A model generated the notes under the pieces. It searched no databases. It saw only the letters and a program-made list of their open reading frames with translations, and had not been told where the DNA came from. From contig DXVZ01000030.1 in NCBI GenBank assembly GCA_019417125.1, positions 1 through 11,368 on the forward strand: DNA of 11,368 nucleotides, written 5' to 3'. This stretch comes from Phascolarctobacterium sp. Lineage in GTDB: Bacteria > Bacillota > Negativicutes > Acidaminococcales > Acidaminococcaceae. Positions within the stretch are counted from its first letter, which is position 1. Each line of letters starts with the position of its first letter. Positions 1-6,901 of the stretch are shown piece after piece. The translations under genes and the position numbers were made by a program.

Positions 1-31
1 AAACGTTCGCTATGATTAATCTTGAATCTTC

Positions 32-1403
32 TTACAATCCAAGTACACCGAAGAACAGGAAGCAAACAATACCGGAAACGATAGACATGGATAAGCCCCA
101 AATCAAAAGTTTACGGAAGAGGATGCCTTTGTCTTCGTACTCAGGAGCAGCTGCAATGCACAGTGCGCCCAAAGTGGAAAGCGGAGAAGTATCTACCAGG
201 TGGGAACCTACGTTGATAGCAGAGATGATGGAGATAGCATCGCCACCAGTCAATTCTACCAAACCAGGAGTCATAGGCAGGAACATCGGCATGATTACAC
301 CAGAAGAGCTGGAGTATGCAGACAGAACTGCCGGTACAAAGGAAGCCCAGAAGCAGATGGTGGTCGGGCCTGCTACCGAGGACATAATCTGAACAAGGAA
401 GTTCAGGCCGCCGGATTTATCCATAACGTCGATAAGTACGGATACGCCGCAAACCATCATGATTACGGACCAAGGCATTACTTTTACAGCAGCTTTGGAA
501 TCGCCGTAACCGGTGAGCATAAGTACAATAGAAAGTACGAAGGAAATAGAACCTACGTTAGAGAGCATATTGGTGAGCATTTTCGGCAAGGTGCCTTTAA
601 TACCAGGCAGGCCAGGAACTACTACCAAAAGAACAAGAAGGGCAACCATCAGCAAGGTGGTGGTCTGAGCAGCGTTGAACGGTTCCGGTTTCGGAGCCAA
701 TTCATCAATGTCCAGGGATGCGCCGCGCTGTTCTTTCAGCCATTTAGCACCACCCATTACCATAAAACCTACTACCGTAACGAAGCCTTGTGCCAGAGTG
801 GATTTAAAGTATACCATCCATGCGATAGCGTCAAGGTCGTCAGCAGGAATTCCGAGTTCAGGGGCAACTTTAGCGATGATGCCGTTAGAAATAATGCCGG
901 TCGGTGCAAACGGAGAGAATGCAGCCGCGTTGCAGGCACCTACAACAAGCAGAGTCATCAGGCAGGAAAGCAGGCATTTTAACGCGGCCTGCGATAGCCA
1001 TAGCTACCGGAGCCATTAATGCGCAGCCTGCGATGTTGCCAGGACCGATAGTGGTCAAGAAGTCGGAAAGCAGGAAAATAATGACAGGAATTAAAGCAGT
1101 GTTGCCTTTGCAGACACGAATGGAATAAGCAGTGAGTTTTTCCATGGTGCCATTAGTTTGTGCCATACCGAAAAGGAATGTAACACCAACCAAAATCATA
1201 AACAGGCTCAGCGGGAATGCGTTCATAATTTTGCTGGCAGGAGTTCCACCGAACACACCGCCAACTATGATACCAAACGCAATGCCGAGGAAACCTACGT
1301 TAAGATCCTCATTTACGCAGGAAATACCTACAAGAATAACCAATGCGAGGATGGACATTAAAGCAGGAAGTGAAATATCCAATTTCGTCACTCCAATCTT
1401 CAT
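32..1403 (-). pseudogene. MatC-like dicarboxylate transporter, frameshifted
   Basis: This gene resembles the MatC-type dicarboxylate carriers of the SLC13/ion transporter group: an N-terminal half with the 'VGVTFLFGMAQTNGTME' signature and many hydrophobic spans, and a second half of further membrane helices. It is split into two frames. The first runs from ATG 1403 to codon 147 (Leu, 965-963), then continues out of frame to a stop at 885. The second runs from 958 to the TAA at 34-32 (308 codons). Removing four bases (962-959, CCTG) joins them exactly into a 455-residue protein, a normal length for the family. The start has only a weak AAGGG site (1415-1411). Lying at the end of a succinate-to-propionate cluster, it probably imported succinate; substrate is inferred from context. 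Either a real slippage mutation or a sequence error; no ribosome binding site precedes the internal ATG 958, so reinitiation looks unlikely. Confidence 0.85.
959..966. repeat. 4-base tandem duplication causing the frameshift
   Basis: The plus strand reads CAGGCAGG (CCTGCCTG on the coding strand). Deleting one four-base unit restores the transporter frame as ...PAFL-MTLLV.... A further CCTG copy lies at 971-974 on the same strand, so slipped-strand mispairing is a natural cause. Confidence 0.85.
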
Positions 1404-1442
1404 AAATTAGCCCTTAAAGGACTAAACATAAAATGCCGTTAA

Positions 1443-1497
1443 GTTATTAGCTTGACGGCTAATAACGGATAACACCGGGCGGCGGTTAAGCCGCCCG
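1443..1497 (-). other. Two adjacent hairpins upstream of the transporter
   Basis: Two perfect inverted repeats sit in the 161-base gap between the 41-codon gene and the transporter. The first is a 9-bp stem (1443-1451 with 1458-1466) and a 6-base loop. The second is a GC-only 8-bp stem (1476-1483 with 1490-1497) and a 6-base loop. Neither is followed by a T-run on either strand, so a simple intrinsic terminator is not shown. They may stabilise or process the mRNA, or reduce read-through into the transporter. The rest of this gap (1404-1442 and 1498-1564) holds nothing recognisable. Confidence 0.6.
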
Positions 1498-1564
1498 CAT
1501 TACCGTTAAAAAACTAAGTTATTGATAGTTTAATTTAAATAAGTTTGTCTGCTCGACTCTGTTA

Positions 1565-1690
1565 TCAATCTTCGTCAGCCGGGAATGCTTTATGAAGCAT
1601 TTTGGTTAAGAAAATGAACATTGCGATAACGCAGAACATGGTCGGCAGAGATACAACCATCATAATGACGGCTTTTTCAGTTTCGCCCAT
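1565..1690 (-). CDS. Small single-span membrane protein, 41 residues
   Basis: An ATG at 1690 follows a strong GGAGGTG site (1702-1696) at good spacing, and the frame runs 41 codons to TGA at 1567-1565. The peptide starts MGETEKA, has one hydrophobic span at about residues 8-29, then a short basic stretch (K30, H33, K34) and an acidic end (ADED). It lies 63 bases downstream of the decarboxylase beta gene and before the transporter. I do not recognise it with certainty. Its layout (short N-terminus, one helix, then a basic 'LTKMLHKAFP' segment) resembles the membrane anchor at the start of OadG/GcdD-type subunits, which the delta subunit here lacks. The alternative is a small accessory subunit of the adjacent transporter. 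Expression is well supported by the ribosome binding site; function is inference. Confidence 0.72.
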   Translation of the reverse strand: MGETEKAVIMMVVSLPTMFCVIAMFIFLTKMLHKAFPADED

Positions 1691-1702
1691 AATTACACCT
1701 CC

Positions 1703-1721
1703 AAAAAATTTCCAAGGGAAA
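1703..1721 (-). terminator. Possible weak terminator or attenuator
   Basis: In the direction of transcription a 5-bp stem (TTTCC/GGAAA, loop CTT) is followed directly by six T residues, just before the ribosome binding site of the 41-codon gene. The stem is short, so at most partial termination after the beta-subunit gene is expected. Confidence 0.25.
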
Positions 1722-1753
1722 GCATGCCATTAAGTAAAGTTACAAATTACAGA

Positions 1754-2914
1754 TTACATTTTATCCAGTGCAGGAATCATAGCAAGTACCAGACCACCTG
1801 CAACTACGGAAGCAACCTGACCAGCAACGTTTACGCCGATAGCATGTTGGATGATGAAGTTAGTCGGGTCTTCTTTCAAAGCCATTTTAGCAATTACACG
1901 GCCAGACATCGGGAATGCGGAAATGCCGCAGGCGCCGATCATCGGGTTGATTTTCTTGGTGCTGAACATGTTGAGCAGTTTAGCAAATACTACGCCGCCA
2001 ACGGTATCGAATACGAATGCAACAGCGCCGAGGCACATGATCATAAGTACCTGGAAGTTCAGGAAACGTTCAGCAGTCATGGTGCCGCCAACGGTAATAC
2101 CAAGCAACAGGGTTACCAGGTTGGACAGTTCGTTCTGAGCGCAGTTGGACAGGTTGTCGATAACACCGGATTCTTTAATAACGTTACCGAACATAAGAGC
2201 ACCGATAAGAGCAACAGACAGAGGAGATACAACGCCTGCTACGATAACGATCATGATCGGGAACAAGAATTTAGTGGTGTCGGATACAGGTTCTTCGTTT
2301 TCAAAGCCCATACGGATTTTACGTTCGTTCTGAGTAGTAACAGCTTTGATAACAGGCGGTTGGATAACCGGAACCAGGGACATGTAGCAGTAAGCTGCTA
2401 CGGACAGAGGTCCAAGCAATTCAGTTGCATAACGGCTTGCTACATAAATGGTGGTCGGGCCGTCAGCTGCGCCGATGATACCAACGGAAGCTGCATGCGG
2501 GAAAGAGAAACCAAGGAAAGTAGCGCCGATAGCGGTAGCAAAGATACCGAACTGAGCTGCTGCTGCGAACAGCATTACGGACGGACGGCGAATCAACGGA
2601 GCGAAGTCGCACATTGCGCCGATAGCAATAAAGATAAGTACAGGGAACAGTTCGTTTGCGATACCTGCATTGTACAGGGTAAGCAAGAAGCCTTCAGCAC
2701 CCGGTTCATCGGATACTGCAGAAGAATGAGGAATGTTAGCCAGGATAGCACCGAAGCCAATCGGGAGCAACAGAGCAGGTTCATAGTCATATTTAACTGC
2801 GAGCCAAATCAGGATGCCGCCGATAATCCACATAATTACATGAGTATAGCTAAGACCAAGAATACCCTTGAGGAGTTCCTCTAAATAAGGGTACTGAACA
2901 AGTAAAGAGTCCAT
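1754..2914 (-). CDS. mmdB: Methylmalonyl-CoA decarboxylase beta subunit (sodium pump)
   Basis: This is the integral membrane beta subunit that uses decarboxylation of carboxybiotin to export sodium ions. The 386-residue protein is almost wholly hydrophobic spans and belongs to the OadB/MmdB/GcdB family. 'GAADGP' (148-153) carries the conserved Asp (D151), and 'NPMIGACGIS' plus 'PMSGR' place N323, G327, S332 and R339 with exactly the spacing of the residues known to matter in Klebsiella OadB (N373, G377, S382, R389). The start is ATG 2914, 6 bases after GGAGGT (2926-2921); an upstream TTG at 2965 has no such site. It follows the biotin carrier gene, matching the A-D-C-B order typical of these operons. 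Confidence 0.95.
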   Translation of the reverse strand: MDSLLVQYPYLEELLKGILGLSYTHVIMWIIGGILIWLAVKYDYEPALLLPIGFGAILANIPHSSAVSDEPGAEGFLLTLYNAGIANELFPVLIFIAIGAMCDFAPLIRRPSVMLFAAAAQFGIFATAIGATFLGFSFPHAASVGIIGAADGPTTIYVASRYATELLGPLSVAAYCYMSLVPVIQPPVIKAVTTQNERKIRMGFENEEPVSDTTKFLFPIMIVIVAGVVSPLSVALIGALMFGNVIKESGVIDNLSNCAQNELSNLVTLLLGITVGGTMTAERFLNFQVLMIMCLGAVAFVFDTVGGVVFAKLLNMFSTKKINPMIGACGISAFPMSGRVIAKMALKEDPTNFIIQHAIGVNVAGQVASVVAGGLVLAMIPALDKM

Positions 2915-2920
2915 TCTTAA

Positions 2921-2926
2921 ACCTCC
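2921..2926 (-). promoter_or_regulatory. Ribosome binding site deciding the mmdB start
   Basis: GGAGGT ends 6 bases before ATG 2914 and rules out the longer reading from TTG 2965. Confidence 0.85.
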
Positions 2927-2965
2927 AATATTCAATTGCTTTCCTATTAATTCATCAGATAGCAA

Positions 2966-2990
2966 TGCCGGTAAGCTGCGCCTGCCGGCA
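2966..2990 (-). other. Intergenic hairpin between mmdC and mmdB
   Basis: TGCCGG (2966-2971) and CCGGCA (2985-2990) form a 6-bp GC-rich stem around a 13-base loop in the 108-base gap. No T-run follows. Probably an mRNA processing or stability element; this is inference. Confidence 0.45.
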
Positions 2991-3022
2991 CGCTAAATTT
3001 ATCGTTGAAGAATTGAAGGAAA

Positions 3023-3436
3023 TTAGCCGATAACAGCCATGGTCTGACCAGGTTTTACGTTTTCGTTAACGTCTACGTTGATGGATTTAACGGTGCCGTC
3101 AACCGGGGAAGCGATTTCGTTCTGCATTTTCATAGCTTCGAGCATGAGAACTACGTCACCTTTTTTAACTACGTCGCCAGCTTTAGCAACGATTTTGCTT
3201 ACTTTACCAGGCATCGGAGCGTTCAGCGGGGTGTCGCCAGCTGCTACTACTGCCGGAGCAGGAGCTGCTGCCGGAGCCGGAGCCGGAGCGGGTGCCGGAG
3301 CAGGAGCTGCTGCCGGAGCCGGAGCGGGTGCTGCTGCAGGAGCCGGAGCTGCTGCAACCGGAGCTGCTACAACGCCTTCTTCTGCAACTTCAACGGTGTA
3401 AGCTACACCATTAACGTTAACTTTGAATTTTCTCAT
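3023..3436 (-). CDS. mmdC: Biotin carrier subunit of methylmalonyl-CoA decarboxylase
   Basis: This small protein carries the biotin that shuttles CO2 from the carboxyltransferase to the membrane pump. Of its 137 residues, 1-22 form a short beta-rich N-terminus, about 23-65 are an Ala/Pro-only flexible linker, and 70-137 are a biotinyl domain with 'EAMKMQNE' at 100-107; Lys103 is the biotinylation site, 34 residues from the C-terminus as is usual. The start is ATG 3436, 8 bases after GGAGG (3449-3445); an in-frame ATG at 3451 overlaps that site and is rejected. The linker DNA has internal repeats, so linker length may vary between strains. Confidence 0.96.
   Translation of the reverse strand: MRKFKVNVNGVAYTVEVAEEGVVAAPVAAAPAPAAAPAPAPAAAPAPAPAPAPAPAAAPAPAVVAAGDTPLNAPMPGKVSKIVAKAGDVVKKGDVVLMLEAMKMQNEIASPVDGTVKSINVDVNENVKPGQTMAVIG
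3251..3325. repeat. Internal direct repeat in the biotin-carrier linker
   Basis: An exact 33-base direct repeat occurs at 3251-3283 and 3293-3325, 42 bases (14 codons) apart, within the Ala/Pro linker code. Gain or loss of the unit would keep the frame. Confidence 0.85.
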
Positions 3437-3444
3437 TTGAAATT

Positions 3445-3449
3445 CCTCC
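3445..3449 (-). promoter_or_regulatory. Ribosome binding site deciding the mmdC start
   Basis: GGAGG lies 8 bases before ATG 3436 and overlaps the alternative ATG 3451, which therefore cannot use it. Confidence 0.85.
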
Positions 3450-3482
3450 ATTTCACTTTTTTAAAAATTTTATTATCGTGCA

Positions 3483-3501
3483 GCAGGCAACAAGTGCCTG
3501 C
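3483..3501 (-). other. Intergenic hairpin between mmdD and mmdC
   Basis: A perfect 7-bp stem, GCAGGCA (3483-3489) with TGCCTGC (3495-3501), and a 5-base loop lie just after the delta-subunit stop codon. There is no T-run close by. Likely an mRNA stability or processing element by analogy with the other gaps; this is inference. Confidence 0.5.
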
Positions 3502-3518
3502 CGCAGTCAAATCAAAAA

Positions 3519-3824
3519 TTAATAGCATTCCTGGCGTTTGTTCATCAAAGACAGACGGCCAGTCTGAGCCCAAAGCGTACTCGGTTTTTTAATACGTACT
3601 ACAGCTACGCCGCCACCAGCATGCTGGATAGCTGCTGCCATTGCTGCAATCAATTCATCGTCATTCATAACCATGCTGATCGCACCGCTGATAGCTGCAA
3701 TTACTTCGGGGGGAGTGCCGGCGGGAACCGCAGGAGCCGGAGCTGCTGCTACCGGAGCCGGGGCCGCAGCTTTAGGAGCTTCTTTTTTCTTCTTGCTGCC
3801 GCCAAATAATCCAAAAAATCCCAT
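3519..3824 (-). CDS. mmdD: Decarboxylase delta subunit, lacking the membrane helix
   Basis: The delta subunit (OadG-like) holds the decarboxylase together. This 101-residue version starts MGFFGLFGG followed by a lysine cluster (KKKK), has an Ala/Pro linker at about 18-36, and ends in an assembly domain with the family-typical 'W..TGR..LM..R' C-terminus (from about 84). OadG and GcdD normally begin with a hydrophobic helix of about 20 residues; none is present here, the only hydrophobic stretch being the first 9 residues. The ribosome binding site is weak (AAAGGGGA). The gene sits 22 bases after the alpha gene and before the biotin carrier, as in Veillonella mmdADECB, but no separate epsilon gene is visible between them. 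Assignment rests on the C-terminal motif, linker and position. Confidence 0.85.
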   Translation of the reverse strand: MGFFGLFGGSKKKKEAPKAAAPAPVAAAPAPAVPAGTPPEVIAAISGAISMVMNDDELIAAMAAAIQHAGGGVAVVRIKKPSTLWAQTGRLSLMNKRQECY

Positions 3825-3846
3825 TACGATTTCCCCTTTCTATGCA

Positions 3847-5373
3847 TTAAAGCGGAATGTTACCGTGTTTCTTAGCCGGACGGCTTTCACGTTTGGATTC
3901 CAGCATTTGCAATGCATTGATAATGGTCGGGCGGGAATCTTTCGGTTGAATTACGATATCAACCATGCCACGTTTTGCAGCCTGATACGGGGTTGCAAAG
4001 TTGTCAATGTATTCAGCGGTTTTAGCTTCAACATCAGGATCTTTGCGGAAGATGATGTTAGCTGCACCGGCAGGGCCCATAACTGCGATTTCAGCAGTCG
4101 GCCATGCGATAACCTGGTCTGCGCCAAGTTCCTGAGAGCACATTGCGAGGTAAGAACCGCCGTATGCTTTACGGGTAATCAAAGTGATTTTAGGAACGGT
4201 TGCTTCAGAGTATGCATAGAGCATCTTAGCGCCATGACGGATGATGCCGCCATATTCTTGGTTGGTGCCAGGCAGGAAGCCCGGTACGTCTACAAGGTTC
4301 AACAGAGGAATGTTGAAAGCGTCGCAGAAGCGAATGAAGCGGGAAGATTTGTCAGATGCATTAATGTCAAGGCAACCTGCCATAACTTTCGGCTGGTTAG
4401 CAATAATACCTACGGTCTGGCCATCCATACGTGCGAAGCAGGTAATGATGTTCATTGCGTAGTATTGCTGGGATTCATAGAATTCACCATTATCAACGAT
4501 GCTCTTGATAACGTCTTTCATATCATAAGGATGATTGGAGTTATCAGGAATCAAGGAGTTCAAAGCTTCGTCCGTACGGGTCGGGGAGTCACCGGTTTCA
4601 ATAATCGGTGCGCCTTCCATGTTGTTGGACGGGAGGAAGCTTAACAGATAACGGATTTGTTTGATGCAGTCTTCGTCGTTTTCAGCAGCAAAGTGAGCTA
4701 CACCGGAAGTCTGGTTGTGGGTCATAGCGCCGCCCAGTTCTTCTTGGGTAACTTCTTCGCCGGTAACGGATTTAACAACTGCCGGGCCGGTAATGAACAT
4801 TTTGGAAGTGTTCTTTACCATGTAGATAAAGTCGGTCAGAGCCGGGCTGTATACAGCGCCGCCTGCGGAAGGACCCATGATAGCAGAAATCTGAGGAACA
4901 ACACCGGATGCGCAGGTGTTTTCAAAGAAGATTTTGCCGTAGCCGCCCAGAGCGTCAACTGCTTCCTGAATACGAGCACCGCCGGAATCGTTCAGGCCAA
5001 CGCACGGAGCACCCATTTTGAGAGCCAAGCGCTGTACTTTAACGATTTTGTTAGCATGCATTTCGCCGAGGGAGCCGCCTTCTACGGTGAAGTCCTGAGC
5101 GAATACATAAACCAAACGGCCGTCAACAGTGCCGTAACCAGTGGTTACACCTTCGCCCGGAAGTTCTTTTTTATCCTGGCCGAAGTTGGTGCAACGATGG
5201 CTTACGAAGCGATCCAATTCAACGAAGCTACCTTCGTCAAGTAATAATGCGATTCTCTCACGTGCAGTTAATTTGCCGCTTGCATGCTGTTTTGCAACTT
5301 TCTTTTCGCCGCCAGCAGCGATGATGTGCTCGGAGAGTTTGAGCATTTTCTCAATTCTTTCTTGAGTAGACAA
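3847..5373 (-). CDS. mmdA: Methylmalonyl-CoA decarboxylase alpha subunit (carboxyltransferase)
   Basis: The alpha subunit moves the carboxyl group of (S)-methylmalonyl-CoA to biotin, leaving propionyl-CoA. The 508-residue length is normal for MmdA and related acyl-CoA carboxyltransferases. The N-terminal half has 'LNDSGGARIQEA' (127-138) and 'GPSAGGAVYSPA' (167-178), the glycine-rich loops that form an oxyanion hole; the C-terminal half has 'VDVPGFLPG' (361-369), 'RKAYGGSYLAM' (401-411) and 'MGPAGAANI' (432-440). The start is TTG at 5373, 7 bases after GGAGGT (5386-5381); the next ATG is codon 10 and has no ribosome binding site. Substrate is assigned as methylmalonyl-CoA, rather than glutaconyl-CoA, because the mutase and epimerase lie just upstream. 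Confidence 0.95.
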   Translation of the reverse strand: MSTQERIEKMLKLSEHIIAAGGEKKVAKQHASGKLTARERIALLLDEGSFVELDRFVSHRCTNFGQDKKELPGEGVTTGYGTVDGRLVYVFAQDFTVEGGSLGEMHANKIVKVQRLALKMGAPCVGLNDSGGARIQEAVDALGGYGKIFFENTCASGVVPQISAIMGPSAGGAVYSPALTDFIYMVKNTSKMFITGPAVVKSVTGEEVTQEELGGAMTHNQTSGVAHFAAENDEDCIKQIRYLLSFLPSNNMEGAPIIETGDSPTRTDEALNSLIPDNSNHPYDMKDVIKSIVDNGEFYESQQYYAMNIITCFARMDGQTVGIIANQPKVMAGCLDINASDKSSRFIRFCDAFNIPLLNLVDVPGFLPGTNQEYGGIIRHGAKMLYAYSEATVPKITLITRKAYGGSYLAMCSQELGADQVIAWPTAEIAVMGPAGAANIIFRKDPDVEAKTAEYIDNFATPYQAAKRGMVDIVIQPKDSRPTIINALQMLESKRESRPAKKHGNIPL

Positions 5374-5380
5374 ATCTTAC

Positions 5381-5386
5381 ACCTCC
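5381..5386 (-). promoter_or_regulatory. Ribosome binding site for the TTG start of mmdA
   Basis: GGAGGT is 7 bases before TTG 5373 and supports this non-ATG start. Confidence 0.8.
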
Positions 5387-5419
5387 ATATAATTGGGGAG
5401 AACTTATTTATACATACGT

Positions 5420-5441
5420 CGGGCGTAGATAAATGCGCCCG
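5420..5441 (-). other. Hairpin before mmdA
   Basis: CGGGCG (5420-5425) pairs with CGCCCG (5436-5441) across a 10-base AT-rich loop, the third hairpin in the 130-base mce-mmdA gap. No T-run follows. Confidence 0.5.
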
Positions 5442-5467
5442 TCCGTGATGTATTAAAGAATTGTTTT

Positions 5468-5506
5468 GCTGCCGAAGCAGCTTAATTTCCGCTTAAGCAG
5501 AAATTA
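5468..5506 (-). other. Tandem hairpins at the mce stop codon
   Basis: On the transcribed strand the first stem is 10 bp (5506-5497 with 5492-5483, one G-U pair) with a UUAA loop and includes the mce stop codon itself. One base further on is a GCTGC/GCAGC stem (5481-5477 with 5472-5468) closed by a TTCG loop, which as RNA is the very stable C(UUCG)G tetraloop. There is no T-run after either. This is consistent with a 3'-end stabiliser or processing point separating the epimerase message from the decarboxylase genes; that role is inference. Confidence 0.65.
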
Positions 5507-5920
5507 TTTTTTTGCAGGAGCGCAGAGCTCGAGCAGGATGCCAACAGATTTCGGATGAACGAAAGCGATGTCCATTCCGCCAGCGCCCGGACGAGGAGCT
5601 TTGTCGATCATAACGCCGCCTTTAGCCTGTACGTCAGCAATAGCAGCAGCAACGTCGTCTACACGGAGAGCCAAGTGCTGAATGCCCTGGCCGTTTTTAG
5701 CGATGTATTTGCCGATCGGGCCATCGTTGTTTTCGGTGATATCAACGAGGAGTTCGAGAAGGGTTTCGCCGCAGGGAATGAAAACGGTGTTAACGCCCTG
5801 GTCGTAAACCGGTTCTTCACCGGTGCATTTCAGGCCGAGTACTTCGGTGTAGAATTTTTTGGAGAGTTCCAAGTCTTTGCAGGCAATGCCTACATGGTCA
5901 ACGCAAATTACATTGAACAT
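5504..5920 (-). CDS. mce: Methylmalonyl-CoA epimerase
   Basis: This enzyme converts (R)-methylmalonyl-CoA from the mutase to the (S) form used by the decarboxylase. The 138-residue protein is a single vicinal-oxygen-chelate (glyoxalase-type) domain pair of normal length. It begins with 'DHVGIACKDLE' (H9 as the first metal ligand), has 'ELLVD' after the first half, 'GIQHLALRVDD' (H82) opening the second half, and 'ILLELC' (E131) near the end; H9, H82 and E131 are likely metal ligands, with the fourth in the 'LLELL' strand. ATG 5920 has a GGAGG site. It lies between meaB (34 bases) and mmdA, as the order of reactions suggests. Confidence 0.95.
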   Translation of the reverse strand: MFNVICVDHVGIACKDLELSKKFYTEVLGLKCTGEEPVYDQGVNTVFIPCGETLLELLVDITENNDGPIGKYIAKNGQGIQHLALRVDDVAAAIADVQAKGGVMIDKAPRPGAGGMDIAFVHPKSVGILLELCAPAKK

Positions 5921-5954
5921 TGTTAATTCCTCCTTAAAATTATATTTGGTAGTT

Positions 5955-6893
5955 TTATTTCAAAACTTTGCCAACAATGTCATCAGCTACAGAGTACGGT
6001 TCAATTTCGCGGCTCTGCAGTTTTTCTACCAATTTTTCAAACTCATCGGTAGCTACTACATTTTTATCTATGTAGCGGTTTACTTTATCGTTAAGCATTG
6101 CAGTAAGCTCGTTTTTAATGCGTGCTTTGCGGATTTTAACGATTTCGCCGCTATCATACAAATATTTTTTGTGCTCCTCAATGGAGTCTACAACTGCTTC
6201 TATACCTTCACCCTTGCTGGCAATGGTCCGGTTGATGGGCGGACGCCAGCTAACATGTTCGGGATTTAATTCCAACATCATTTCAATCTCTATGTTGAGC
6301 TTGTCTGTGCCCTCACGATCAGCTTTGTTAATCGTGAACAAATCACCGATCTCAAGTATACCTGCTTTGATGGCCTGGATATCATCGCCCATGCCCGGGA
6401 TTACAACAACCATGGTGGTATCGGCAGTTTTAACGATATCAACCTCGGATTGCCCTACACCTACGGTTTCGATGATGATAATGTCAAAGCCAAAAGCATC
6501 CATCAATTTGACTGCATCGCCTGCTTTTTGCGATAAGCCGCCCAAGCTGCCTCTGGTAGCCATAGAACGGACAAAAATGCCTTCATCCGAAGACAAATCC
6601 AACATTCTGATACGGTCGCCCAAGATAGCGCCGCCGGAGAAAGGACTGGTAGGGTCCACTGCTATAATGCCAACAGTTTTGCCGCGTTTGCGGAATTCTT
6701 TGGCAAGTTTATCGGTCAAAGTACTTTTGCCAGCACCCGGAGGTCCGGTTATACCAATGACATAAGCATTGCCGGTGTGGGGATATAACGCCGTCATGAT
6801 TTCAACAGCATTATCATATTCGTTTTCAACAGCCGTAATAGCTTTGGCTAATGCCAAACGGTTGTGGTTTAATACGCCTTCAACAATGTTCAA
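5955..6893 (-). CDS. meaB: MeaB-type GTPase, chaperone of methylmalonyl-CoA mutase
   Basis: MeaB (ArgK/MMAA family) is a G3E-type GTPase that guards the mutase, gating delivery of adenosylcobalamin and release of damaged cofactor. The 312-residue protein has a Walker A 'GPPGAGKS' (50-57), 'DPTSPFSGGA' (80-89), 'ETVGVGQSE' (142-150) and the guanine-specificity motif 'NKAD' (189-192), followed by a helical C-terminal dimerisation region. The start is TTG 6893: an in-frame TGA lies only two codons upstream, the family's N-terminal helix ('NRLALAKAITAVEN', 11-24) is needed, and an AAGGCGG site (6908-6902) is 8 bases away. That site is weak and is part of a repeated arm that could be hidden by pairing (see the 6902-6970 entry). 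It sits directly after the mutase B12 subunit. Confidence 0.95.
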   Translation of the reverse strand: MNIVEGVLNHNRLALAKAITAVENEYDNAVEIMTALYPHTGNAYVIGITGPPGAGKSTLTDKLAKEFRKRGKTVGIIAVDPTSPFSGGAILGDRIRMLDLSSDEGIFVRSMATRGSLGGLSQKAGDAVKLMDAFGFDIIIIETVGVGQSEVDIVKTADTTMVVVIPGMGDDIQAIKAGILEIGDLFTINKADREGTDKLNIEIEMMLELNPEHVSWRPPINRTIASKGEGIEAVVDSIEEHKKYLYDSGEIVKIRKARIKNELTAMLNDKVNRYIDKNVVATDEFEKLVEKLQSREIEPYSVADDIVGKVLK

Positions 6894-6901
6894 ATTTCAC
6901 A

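Noticed and set aside
1754..2965. Longer mmdB from TTG 2965.
   Set aside because: No ribosome binding site, and it reads through the intergenic hairpin; ATG 2914 has a perfect site.
3023..3451. Longer biotin carrier starting at ATG 3451.
   Set aside because: That ATG overlaps the GGAGG used by ATG 3436 and adds five residues not typical of the family.
3437..3518. A separate epsilon subunit (mmdE) between mmdD and mmdC as in Veillonella.
   Set aside because: The 82-base gap is too short and contains only a hairpin and the mmdC ribosome binding site.
5374..5420. Internal promoter before mmdA (TATAAA near 5410).
   Set aside because: No acceptable -35 hexamer at 16-18 bases; too weak to report as a feature.
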